DNA of 64,000 bases from Bacteroidales bacterium H5. GTDB lineage: Bacteria > Bacteroidota > Bacteroidia > Bacteroidales > Muribaculaceae. The stretch covers positions 62,001-126,000 of the forward strand of contig DAAQ01000021.1 of NCBI GenBank assembly GCA_001701225.1, read 5' to 3'. The notes beneath the pieces are model-generated. The model ran no database searches. It was not told the DNA's origin and saw nothing but the letters and a program-made list of their open reading frames with translations. This document shows, piece by piece, positions 57,276-64,000 of this stretch (its first letter is position 1; each line of letters opens with the position of its first letter). A program made the position numbers and the translations under genes.

Positions 57276-58492
57276 GCTGTGATGGTCTTCTGATTGTTAC
57301 GGACTGCCATGAATAGGCTGATATGACGTTTTGAAGGTCTAAGTATGGAGTTTGCTATGGTTGCTGCGGAGACAAAAAAACTCAATAGCCATGGGTTTAT
57401 GTAAAAGACATAGAATACATTGTCTATGGCATAGAATATTCCATAGACAAGGAAGCAGTTTGCAACAGTGTTGTCAATACCCTTTCGTCTTGCGAGATAT
57501 GCTCGTCGGATGAGTCTACATATTAGCATGATATAGATTACAGATGCAAGGAGTCCGTTATTTGCGAAAAGCTCGAGATAGCTGTTATGTGAAAAACAAC
57601 CCTCGGGGGTAAGGAGTCTGAAATTACCGGGACCTACCCCAGTAATGGGATTTTCGCATCCGATGCGTATGGCATCTTTGATAAGAACAACTCGAGGGTC
57701 GTCAATAGCTCTGACTTGCGAACGTTTTGACAACTCACTTTCGTCATAAAATTTTGTGACATATTCGAATCCGACATAACCGGCAACAGATAGTATCACA
57801 ACCCCGGAAAGGAAAATTTTTGCTTTTGGTTTCCAATATCTTAAAAAAAGATATATTCCTATCATAGGAATTTCCAAAATCAATATCTGTCTTGATGCGG
57901 TGAGGAGAGCCAATATGAAAGATATAGGAATGATTGCAAGAAATAACAGATTGGAAATGCGTCTCGCATATCCTTTGGATATGCATCCCCAATAGAATGT
58001 TATGAATGTTGCGCTTAACAGAAGGTAGCCAAACATATTGGCATTCAGGTTCTCGTCGCTGAGGCGTGCCCCGGTGTTAGCTACAACAATATCAAGTAGA
58101 TTGTTATATGCGTATACTATACAGTTTATAAGGAGAACAAGATATACCCCCAGAAGCCAGTTCCGTGCTTTCGGTATTGCTGCAAGAGTCGCGCTGATAT
58201 AACAGAATAGAAAGACTCCTGCTAAAGATTGAAGTTCCTTAGCTGCGATTTCAGTGTCGAGGGCTGTTACAAAGGTTATACAACACCAAGTGAACAAAAC
58301 AATAATGATGCGGAGATATGGGTTTCGGGTTATGGTATTATGCCTTAGAAATGAGAGGAGGAAGGATATGGGAATCAATCCCCACAGACAAATCTTATAT
58401 AGGTTCACCTCAAAGTAGAATATGGCACATAGATATAAAGATATTAGACTGATTATGTCGGTGCTGCCCAGCTTGTCTTTTCTTGTAATCAT
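57272..58492 (-). CDS. wzy: O-antigen/capsule polymerase (Wzy/ligase family)
   Basis: 406 residues with about ten to twelve hydrophobic segments. The large periplasmic loop contains GVGPGNFRLL and CFSHNSYLELFANNGLL, the H-N-x-(Y/L)-E-L-x-x-x-x-G-L pattern of PF04932-type O-antigen ligases and polymerases. In a locus with Wzx and several transferases, a Wzy polymerase is the best reading. AT-rich like the neighbouring wzx. Confidence 0.85.
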   Translation of the reverse strand: MITRKDKLGSTDIISLISLYLCAIFYFEVNLYKICLWGLIPISFLLSFLRHNTITRNPYLRIIIVLFTWCCITFVTALDTEIAAKELQSLAGVFLFCYISATLAAIPKARNWLLGVYLVLLINCIVYAYNNLLDIVVANTGARLSDENLNANMFGYLLLSATFITFYWGCISKGYARRISNLLFLAIIPISFILALLTASRQILILEIPMIGIYLFLRYWKPKAKIFLSGVVILSVAGYVGFEYVTKFYDESELSKRSQVRAIDDPRVVLIKDAIRIGCENPITGVGPGNFRLLTPEGCFSHNSYLELFANNGLLASVIYIMLICRLIRRAYLARRKGIDNTVANCFLVYGIFYAIDNVFYVFYINPWLLSFFVSAATIANSILRPSKRHISLFMAVRNNQKTITA

Positions 58493-58496
58493 TGGA

Positions 58497-59975
58497 TTAT
58501 TTGACAGAATTGATTTCCCTTACATATCCCATAATGGGTCTACGGAAAAGAAGGGATAAGATGAATAGGATTATGGACATGCAGATAATGAGTCTTGGGA
58601 CATGATTCATGTCGGGCAATATATCTGATTGTACGTAGTGTGCTAAGAATCCCATTACGCATAGTGATGCGGTAATCTCTATGATTTTATGCCAGTTGAA
58701 TTTACTGAAAAGAGACGTGTCAAGTATCTTACCGGCACCTCGTAAATAGAGCATATTAGCATAGAGCATTGTCATCAAAGTTGCAATCGCCGGACCAAGT
58801 ATGCCTATGGTGCAGTAGAGTCCAATCCCTGCGATGATATTCAATATGAGAGATTGGATTGCGATTGAAAGAAGCTTTGCTGCTTGTCCTGTCGAGCTGT
58901 AAATGAGTGATATATTGGCGAAACGTAGTAGGTCGACAAGTAGATAGATAATGAAGACCCCGAGTCCGCTGACAAATTTGTAATCATATAATGTAAGCAG
59001 AAGGTCTTTAGCGCATATTATTGATGAACCGACCAAAATCATTGTAGAGAGGATGCCTAAATTAAGGTATGCCGAGAATATACTTGTAACCCACGGTTTA
59101 TTTTTTTGTATGTTGGAGGTGATAACGGGTATCAAAATCGTGGAAAATGATGTCATCAACATATCATAAGGGAGTACTCGGCTGCAGTTGGCATATATTC
59201 CAAGTTCGTCTGTAGTGCCGAAATATCCAATAATCCATTTGTCAATATCTCTGAGTAAAGCGTTAAGTACTATGAAGACAGCCATGGGAATACTGTAGCT
59301 CAGGATAGGCCGGATGAGTCTATTGTCAAACAAGTCGAGATTGAACAGTTTTATGCCATGAGTGTGCAAGTCAAAAATAAAGTATAATACCTGGAGAAAG
59401 TCACATATAAATGTCAGCGCAAGAATAGTTATTATGGATCCTGTAGCATAGGTAGCATATAAGAAGATTGCGAATCTTATAAAACATATTATTAGATTGC
59501 GTATTAGGATGACTTTTACTTTTCCGATGGATATGTATAATACCTGTATCATCGGCAATAAATTGGCCATCAATGGCTGGAATGCTATCCAGACATATGC
59601 TGACGATAATGCCGGATTTTCAAAGTATATGGTGAGAATGTTTTCTGATAGAAGGATAAAGAGCCCTCCGAGAGTGCCGATAATAAGTTGCAGGAAAAAG
59701 ATAGTTGAGATGAAATTACGATTCCTTTCAGCATGTTCAGACGGAGTATTATTATAGAAGAAATTCACCGCGTCAGTCATCCCGAGGATTGTTATTGAGG
59801 TGAACGTGGTGACTATCAGGAGTGCTTCAGAATATGTGCCATATTCCTCAAGAGAGAAATGGACGGAAACTATCTTGATGCAGACAAGAGTTAGCAACGT
59901 TGACAATAATCTCACGATAGTCAGGAAAAATGCTTCAACGGATTTGCCTTTCTTATTGAAAATGTTAATTTTCAT
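58497..59975 (-). CDS. wzx: Polysaccharide flippase (Wzx)
   Basis: 492 residues from the ATG at 59975, with about 12-14 membrane helices. SVEAFFLTIVRLLSTLLTLVCIKIVSVHFSLEEYGTYSEALLI at the N-terminus matches polysaccharide biosynthesis protein/MOP flippases, which move undecaprenyl-linked repeat units across the inner membrane. The frame is open upstream to 60140, but that GC-rich extension has no membrane helix and lies in the probable 5' leader, so I prefer 59975. It is first of the AT-rich operon. Confidence 0.9.
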   Translation of the reverse strand: MKINIFNKKGKSVEAFFLTIVRLLSTLLTLVCIKIVSVHFSLEEYGTYSEALLIVTTFTSITILGMTDAVNFFYNNTPSEHAERNRNFISTIFFLQLIIGTLGGLFILLSENILTIYFENPALSSAYVWIAFQPLMANLLPMIQVLYISIGKVKVILIRNLIICFIRFAIFLYATYATGSIITILALTFICDFLQVLYFIFDLHTHGIKLFNLDLFDNRLIRPILSYSIPMAVFIVLNALLRDIDKWIIGYFGTTDELGIYANCSRVLPYDMLMTSFSTILIPVITSNIQKNKPWVTSIFSAYLNLGILSTMILVGSSIICAKDLLLTLYDYKFVSGLGVFIIYLLVDLLRFANISLIYSSTGQAAKLLSIAIQSLILNIIAGIGLYCTIGILGPAIATLMTMLYANMLYLRGAGKILDTSLFSKFNWHKIIEITASLCVMGFLAHYVQSDILPDMNHVPRLIICMSIILFILSLLFRRPIMGYVREINSVK

Positions 59976-60220
59976 ATGGCAAATAATATAGGATGCATCT
60001 GTTGGTTTTTGGGTAAAATCTTCCATTCCGGCTCCTCGGGCGGGGTCGGGATGGCGGGGAGGCTCGATGTCGTGTCCGAGGCTCGGTGTGGATGCCTGGT
60101 TCCAGGCGTCGTGTACCGTCTCTCCTGTGTCTGTCTCCATGGTTTGGCCTGTGGCCGGGAGTGAACAGACTCACTCCGTCTTTGAAAAAGGTCTGTCGTA
60201 TTTTTGTTAATTTATGAACG
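59976..60220 (-). promoter_or_regulatory. Long structured 5' leader of the polysaccharide operon
   Basis: About 240 nt separate the promoter from wzx. The leader is GC-rich, unlike the genes that follow. It includes a 7-bp hairpin (60158-60164 with 60171-60177), a near-palindrome at 60091-60110, and a GGCC-ACA-GGCC element near 60144-60155. It also carries an in-frame ATG 55 codons before wzx. Attenuation or antitermination is possible; no UpxY/UpxZ gene is present. Confidence 0.5.
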
Positions 60221-60252
60221 CAAAATTAAGGTTTTTTTGCTTATCGTGCAAA
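60221..60252 (-). promoter_or_regulatory. Consensus promoter of the polysaccharide operon
   Basis: The minus strand has TTTG (complement of 60249-60252), a 20-nt spacer and TAATTTTG (complement of 60221-60228). It lies just before the stop codon of the upstream metallophosphatase gene. Confidence 0.85.
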
Positions 60253-60254
60253 TT

Positions 60255-61382
60255 TCACAGATAGTATTTGGGACAGATATGGCACCTCAGGGGCCTTGGA
60301 TCTATGGCTGCCGGAATACGTGAATCGCCTGAGGAAGAGTGAAGATATGTGGTCATGGAGGTGGGATGAGGATGTGTCTCGTCGGGAGCGAGCAGCAGTA
60401 TGTGGTCGTCGTAGGGGAGGTGTCTGAAGGTCTCCGCCATGGTGATTGGAGCCGGGAGCATTATGCCTGTGGGTGTTATTTCGGGCTGTGCCTCGGGGTA
60501 GGCGTGGAGATGGGCGGTGCGGACGAGAGTGTCAAGCGACGCAGGGCCGGAGGTGACAGGCTGTCGGCCGAATGCGGCGATGGCTCCGGGCATCGGGTCG
60601 GGGAGGAGGTCAGGCAGGTCGATGATGTCGGCGTGGATGCCGGGGTGTGGATGACCAAGTGTGACCTCGGCACGGGCTATGCGGAGTCCGTAAGGACCGG
60701 GGTTGATGATGAGGGTCGTGCCTGTGCGGGTGATGCCGATGTCGCTGTGGACGTGTCCGCAGAATATGATGTCGAGTCCGGGGGACTGGCGTGCTATCGC
60801 GGCGCTCTCTTCGGGGCCGATGTGGAAGAGGCCAACAGTCAGGTCGGGACGGTGGAGGCTGTTGATTTCACTTATGGCTTCGCGGACGGCCTGTGCGGCG
60901 GGGATGAAGCGGGCCCCGGAGTGGAGAAACAGCGGAGTCTCGGTCGTGGCGACACCTATGACGGCTATACGCAGGTCTCCGCGCCTGATGATGGTGTATG
61001 GGCTGAGGCACGGTATGCCTCTGACATTGCAGGCGATGAGGGGGGCGGTAAGTTCAGCCGCATAGCGCGACATAATGGCTTCGCCTGTGTCGAGGTCGTG
61101 ATTTCCCGGTGTCATGGCGTCGTATGGTATGCCGTTGGCTATGAGGGCCGGGATGTGCGGCGATGACAGTCCGACATGGTTTGACCAGTGTGCGGCTATG
61201 CCTCCGCCCATGAAGTCGCCCGCGTCAAGCACTATCGTGTCGGGCCGGGCATGGCGCGTATGCATGACGAACTCCCTGACCCGCGCTATGTTGCCTGCGC
61301 CGGGCCGGGGAGTGATATGTCCGCCGTAATACAGACCGTGGAGGTCTGTGGTGGCGAGTATGGTCACGGTGGTATCTGTCAT
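60255..61382 (-). CDS. 5'-nucleotidase-like metallophosphatase without C-terminal domain
   Basis: 375 residues. Calcineurin-type metallophosphatase motifs are in order: TTDLHG (residues 11-16), LDAGDFMGGG, TPGNHDLDTGE, FHIGPEESAA and CGHVHSD. These form the dimetal site of the UshA/5'-nucleotidase catalytic domain. Unlike UshA there is no signal peptide and no room for a full C-terminal substrate-binding domain; the last part is His/Pro-rich (PDETHPHPTSM). It may be a cytosolic nucleotide or sugar-nucleotide phosphatase. The start shares one base with the DUF3108 stop. Confidence 0.82.
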   Translation of the reverse strand: MTDTTVTILATTDLHGLYYGGHITPRPGAGNIARVREFVMHTRHARPDTIVLDAGDFMGGGIAAHWSNHVGLSSPHIPALIANGIPYDAMTPGNHDLDTGEAIMSRYAAELTAPLIACNVRGIPCLSPYTIIRRGDLRIAVIGVATTETPLFLHSGARFIPAAQAVREAISEINSLHRPDLTVGLFHIGPEESAAIARQSPGLDIIFCGHVHSDIGITRTGTTLIINPGPYGLRIARAEVTLGHPHPGIHADIIDLPDLLPDPMPGAIAAFGRQPVTSGPASLDTLVRTAHLHAYPEAQPEITPTGIMLPAPITMAETFRHLPYDDHILLLAPDETHPHPTSMTTYLHSSSGDSRIPAAIDPRPLRCHICPKYYL

Positions 61383-62158
61383 CAGGGGTTAGGGCCGGTA
61401 TAGAGGGCGCGCACTTTGCCGACAGGGAGGCGTCCCTCGACCTTGAGAGGGATGCGCCGCGAGTCTGCTGTGATCCATCCCTGAATCGGGGCCGAGCTCT
61501 CGACACCCCGGCGCGTGAAGGTGAAATTTATATAGTATGTGTCTATGTCGCGTCCGCCCGATGGGAGTGTCTGGTGGCCGAGATAGGTTATCTTGAGGCG
61601 CTCTTTCTTGGAGCCCGAGAATATGTTGACGGTGTGGCTCTCGCCGTTCTGCATCGAGTCGAAATCGAGTGTGCGCAGATAGAAGAACGAACTGAGCATG
61701 TCTACAGTCATTCCGTTGGCCTCAAGCTCGATGGTCGACTCGGTGAGGGGTGCTTTGGGCGATGCCCGCTTGTATCTGACGGCCTTGGCCGTGAATGTAT
61801 CGCCCGAGTGCTGGAACGTGAGCACGTCTTTCTTATACTTTCCGGCCTCGTGGGCTATGTAGGTGTACTCAGTGGGATACAGTCCCTGGCGCGTTATGGT
61901 GGTGTATAGGGTGTCGCGCAGCGAGTAGATGCTGTTGGCCCATGGGGCGTTGCGGGCGAAGAGGCTGGCCCTGTAGCAGTCGCCGTCGCCACGGAGGGTC
62001 ATTGTGGCATATCCGGCCACCTTGTTTATGAAGCCCCACTTATAGATGACGTCATAGGTGAGGGTCTCGTCGACAAGCGAGGTGAGGCCCGATTGTGCGC
62101 GGCCCGATGTGATGCCCATGACGAGGGCTGCGAGCATAAGGATGAAAGTCCGTTTCAT
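61382..62158 (-). CDS. DUF3108 domain secreted protein
   Basis: 258 residues with signal peptide MKRTFILMLAALVMGITSGRA. LTYDVIYKWGFINKVAGYATMTL, YTYIAHEAGKYKKDVLTF and PIQGWITADSRRIPLKVEGRLPVGKVRA are the DUF3108 hallmarks: a beta-rich fold with an intracellular-lipid-like core, function unknown. The stop overlaps the next start (TGATG), suggesting coupling to the metallophosphatase. The gene is 51 bp after tdk. Confidence 0.85.
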   Translation of the reverse strand: MKRTFILMLAALVMGITSGRAQSGLTSLVDETLTYDVIYKWGFINKVAGYATMTLRGDGDCYRASLFARNAPWANSIYSLRDTLYTTITRQGLYPTEYTYIAHEAGKYKKDVLTFQHSGDTFTAKAVRYKRASPKAPLTESTIELEANGMTVDMLSSFFYLRTLDFDSMQNGESHTVNIFSGSKKERLKITYLGHQTLPSGGRDIDTYYINFTFTRRGVESSAPIQGWITADSRRIPLKVEGRLPVGKVRALYTGPNP

Positions 62159-62209
62159 AGGGAGTTGAATGTGAGGGGAGGGCGAGGGGAGAGGGGTGTG
62201 CTCCCGGCC

Positions 62210-62848
62210 TCAGTTGTTTATTAGTTCTTTGAAGGGTAGGGCCGAGCGGGCTGCCTGTTCGATGCGTTTGTTGCGCCAGCATTTGCGACATACGGCTATA
62301 TAGCGTTCGTCGCCGCCTATCTCGACCTGCTCGCCCTCTTCGACAAAATCGCCGTTGCGGTCGATGCGGGCGTTGATGATGGTCTTGCGGCCGCAGGTGC
62401 AGGTCGACTTTATCTCGTCGATGGTATCGGCTATCTCGAAGAGGCGTCGCGAGCCTTCGAAGAGGCGGCTCTTGAAATCGGTTCGCAGGCCGTAGCAGAT
62501 CACGTTGCTGCCGAAATCATCGACGATTCTCGAGAGCTGGTCTATCTGGTCGGCGGTCAGGAACTGGGCCTCGTCGACCAGAATCCAGTCTATCACGGCA
62601 TCTGTCTGCCCGAACATCTCGCGTGCCATCTCGTAGATGTCTGTCTCGTGATATATCCAGCGGCATTCGCGCTCGATGCCTATGCGCGAGCGGATTACGT
62701 TGGTAGACTCGCGGGTGTCTACGAAAGGTTTGAGGCATACGTAGCGCATGCCGCGCTCTTCGAAATTATATGCTGTCGTGAGCAGCAGGGCAGTCTTTGC
62801 CGAGCCCATTGTGCCGTATCTGAAATAGAGTTTCCCTTTGCGGTACAT
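62210..62848 (-). CDS. tdk: Thymidine kinase
   Basis: 212 residues from the ATG at 62848 (MYRKGKLYFRYGTMGSAKTALLL). The P-loop reads GTMGSAKT, with Ala where many thymidine kinases have Gly. WILVDEAQFLTADQIDQL is the Walker B region, and CTCGRK and CRKC supply a structural zinc site. It phosphorylates thymidine for salvage. The frame to 62944 is rejected because the promoter box lies at 62888-62895. Confidence 0.93.
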   Translation of the reverse strand: MYRKGKLYFRYGTMGSAKTALLLTTAYNFEERGMRYVCLKPFVDTRESTNVIRSRIGIERECRWIYHETDIYEMAREMFGQTDAVIDWILVDEAQFLTADQIDQLSRIVDDFGSNVICYGLRTDFKSRLFEGSRRLFEIADTIDEIKSTCTCGRKTIINARIDRNGDFVEEGEQVEIGGDERYIAVCRKCWRNKRIEQAARSALPFKELINN

Positions 62849-62887
62849 CTGTGGTGGTGTTTGGTCGGGGTTGAGAAAAAATCGGCA

Positions 62888-62918
62888 CAAAGGTAGTGAA
62901 TCTTTCTTATTCGCCCAA
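62888..62918 (-). promoter_or_regulatory. Promoter of tdk
   Basis: The minus strand has GTTG (complement of 62916-62919 approximately), a 20-nt spacer and TACCTTTG (complement of 62888-62895), inside and just after the 3' end of the upstream lipoprotein gene. Confidence 0.7.
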
Positions 62919-63551
62919 CTTTTCGCCCTGCCGTGTGAGCACAAAATCCTCGTGACCCGATTCGTATTTGAGGAGTGTGCCCTTGATTTTCACGTCGTCC
63001 ATCAGTTTCATGCTGCCATAGCGGTGTGCCAGGGCTGTGCGCAGAGCCTGCTCGAGACCTTTGGCTACCTGGGGCCTCATCTTCTCTATCTCGGGCTGCG
63101 GCATTGAGGTGAGAGACTGGGAGGTAACCATGAGCTGGTCGGGGTCGACGATGACGGTAAGGGTCTGCGGGTCGATCGAGAGAGAAATCTCGTCATGGTC
63201 GATAGCGCTCCATGTGCCACGCACATTGGCTACAGCCGATGCGGTGAGGCTGAGGGGTTCCACAGATTCCCCTTCGGCTACAATCTGCGAGTTCATCGAG
63301 ATAGCGGCGGTGATGTATAGGGGGCCGACGGGGAACTTGCCGTCAGAAATCAACGCCGAGTCGGGTGCGAAGAAATATGTGTCTGTGACGGTGGCTGTGA
63401 GGGCCTGTCCGTCCGTGACGGTCTCGGGAGTCCCGGCCCATGTCCCGGCCAGCTGACCGGCGAGACGTTTCTCGCTGCTCTCGCAGGATGTCGTTGCGAT
63501 GACAGCGCCAAGACAGAGCACGGCTCCTGTCAGGATGGATGAAATTTTCAT
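62907..63551 (-). CDS. Hypothetical lipoprotein
   Basis: 214 residues, family not recognised. A hydrophobic N-terminus ends in ATTSC (Cys23), a relaxed Bacteroidetes lipobox, followed by acidic ESSE that could favour surface export. The mature domain (TWAGTPETVTDG, FFAPDS, NVRGTWSAIDHDEISLSID) looks beta-rich and lipocalin-like, and is followed by a helical segment. No catalytic residues are obvious. It is divergent from ssb and upstream of tdk. Confidence 0.7.
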   Translation of the reverse strand: MKISSILTGAVLCLGAVIATTSCESSEKRLAGQLAGTWAGTPETVTDGQALTATVTDTYFFAPDSALISDGKFPVGPLYITAAISMNSQIVAEGESVEPLSLTASAVANVRGTWSAIDHDEISLSIDPQTLTVIVDPDQLMVTSQSLTSMPQPEIEKMRPQVAKGLEQALRTALAHRYGSMKLMDDVKIKGTLLKYESGHEDFVLTRQGEKLGE

Positions 63552-63623
63552 ATATCGTAAAGATTTTTTATCTAAATAAACGTACAGGAGGGCGCAATGG
63601 TTTCATCTGATATGAAAAATCGC

Positions 63624-63631
63624 TAAATTTG
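63624..63631 (+). promoter_or_regulatory. Promoter -7 box for ssb
   Basis: TAAATTTG matches TAnnTTTG, 29 nt upstream of the ssb ATG; no clear upstream element. Confidence 0.55.
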
Positions 63632-63660
63632 CACTCTGTAAACCTTCATCCCCATAGCCT

Positions 63661-63993
63661 ATGAGTGTCAATAAAGTCATCCTGCTTGGTAATGTGGGCC
63701 GCGATCCCGAGATAAGATATGTCCAGACACGGCCTATAGCCACCTTCTCGCTGGCCACCAACGAGCCTGCTCCGGCTGCGGGGCCTGACGGGGCTCCGGC
63801 ACCACAGCCACGCACCGAGTGGCACAACATCGTCATGTGGGACTCGCAGGCCGAGGTTGCCGAGCGATATATCCGCAAGGGCACACGGCTGTATGTCGAG
63901 GGCAAGCTGCGTCACCGCGTCTGGCAAGACCGTAACGCCATCTCGCGTACTGTCACCGAGATATATGTCGAGTTTTTCGAGATTCTTGGCTGA
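63661..63993 (+). CDS. ssb: Short single-stranded DNA-binding protein
   Basis: 110 residues. SVNKVILLGNVGRDPEIRY at the N-terminus, FSLATNE, TEWHNIVMWDSQAEVAERYIRKGTRLYVEGKLRHR and the strand TEIYVEFFEILG form the SSB OB-fold. The gene ends there with TGA, so it lacks the flexible linker and acidic C-terminal tip used by replicative SSBs to recruit partners. It may be a secondary SSB paralogue. The insertion PAPAAGPDGAPAPQPR in a surface loop is Pro/Ala-rich. Confidence 0.88.
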   Translation: MSVNKVILLGNVGRDPEIRYVQTRPIATFSLATNEPAPAAGPDGAPAPQPRTEWHNIVMWDSQAEVAERYIRKGTRLYVEGKLRHRVWQDRNAISRTVTEIYVEFFEILG

Positions 63994-64000
63994 GGGGACG

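Noticed and set aside
59976..60140. N-terminal extension of Wzx by 55 residues
   Set aside because: No membrane helix, different base composition, and it lies in the probable leader; the ATG at 59975 fits flippase starts. Not fully excluded.
1..64000. tRNA, rRNA, CRISPR array, insertion sequence, prophage or riboswitch
   Set aside because: Looked for by eye on both strands and none was convincing; a covariance-model search would be decisive.

Overview
This 64 kb window is chromosomal DNA from a GC-rich member of the Bacteroidales. Muribaculaceae is my best guess, but that is inference without a phylogeny. The support is: recurrent Bacteroidetes-type promoter boxes (TAnnTTTG, several with TTTG or GTTG 19-20 nt upstream), a three-gene fumarate reductase/succinate dehydrogenase of Bacteroides type, a Wzi-family capsule porin, a protein with a type IX secretion-like C-terminal domain, and short A-rich leaders without strong Shine-Dalgarno sites. 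I see no rRNA, tRNA, CRISPR array, insertion sequence or prophage.

Layout. 1-6976 (minus) is one tightly packed run: wzi, a lipoprotein, legB, an ATP-grasp ligase, legI/neuB, rpoN and a PAP2-like membrane protein that runs off the left edge. It joins nonulosonic-acid synthesis and surface-capsule functions to sigma-54. 7200-11388 (plus) holds fba, an AT-rich orphan exported protein, typA and a remarkably acidic small protein. 11458-13686 is a divergent pair, a TabA/YhcH-like protein and a GH28 glycosidase. 13796-24039 (plus) is housekeeping: valS, cvpA, sufB, an RsmI-like methylase, a YycJ-like MBL hydrolase, alaS, a Dabb protein and a HAD hydrolase. 24248-26940 is nrdDG for anaerobic dNTP synthesis. 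26943-31871 (minus) is comF, recX, prmC, an orphan histidine kinase and class I fumarase. 31975-37771 has an AraC regulator divergent from a MATE exporter, then mutS2 and dus.

37856-41700 (minus) encodes frdB, frdA and frdC. With the class I fumarase this gives the reductive malate-fumarate-succinate branch used by fermentative Bacteroidales. FrdC carries a 16-cysteine C-terminal tail, the most unusual protein feature here. 41911-42639 is a PlsC-like acyltransferase. 42767-47916 is a complete L-rhamnose catabolic cassette (rhaM, rhaB, rhaA, rhaT, rhaD) with no regulator beside it. 48035-50095 holds a small membrane protein and a T9SS-type secreted protein.

50303-59975 (minus) is a surface-polysaccharide operon: flippase, polymerase, glycosyltransferases, O-acetyltransferase, GT2, epimerase and gmd. 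It is read from a consensus promoter through a roughly 240-nt structured leader. Its promoter-proximal genes are conspicuously AT-rich, which suggests horizontal replacement. 60255-63993 holds a metallophosphatase, a DUF3108 protein, tdk, a lipoprotein and a short ssb.

The observations I rate most worth checking are the FrdC cysteine-rich tail, the wzi-leg-rpoN-PAP2 operon with its ATP-grasp enzyme, the acidic protein with no Lys or Arg, the polysaccharide-operon leader, and the nearly leaderless mutS2 promoter arrangement.
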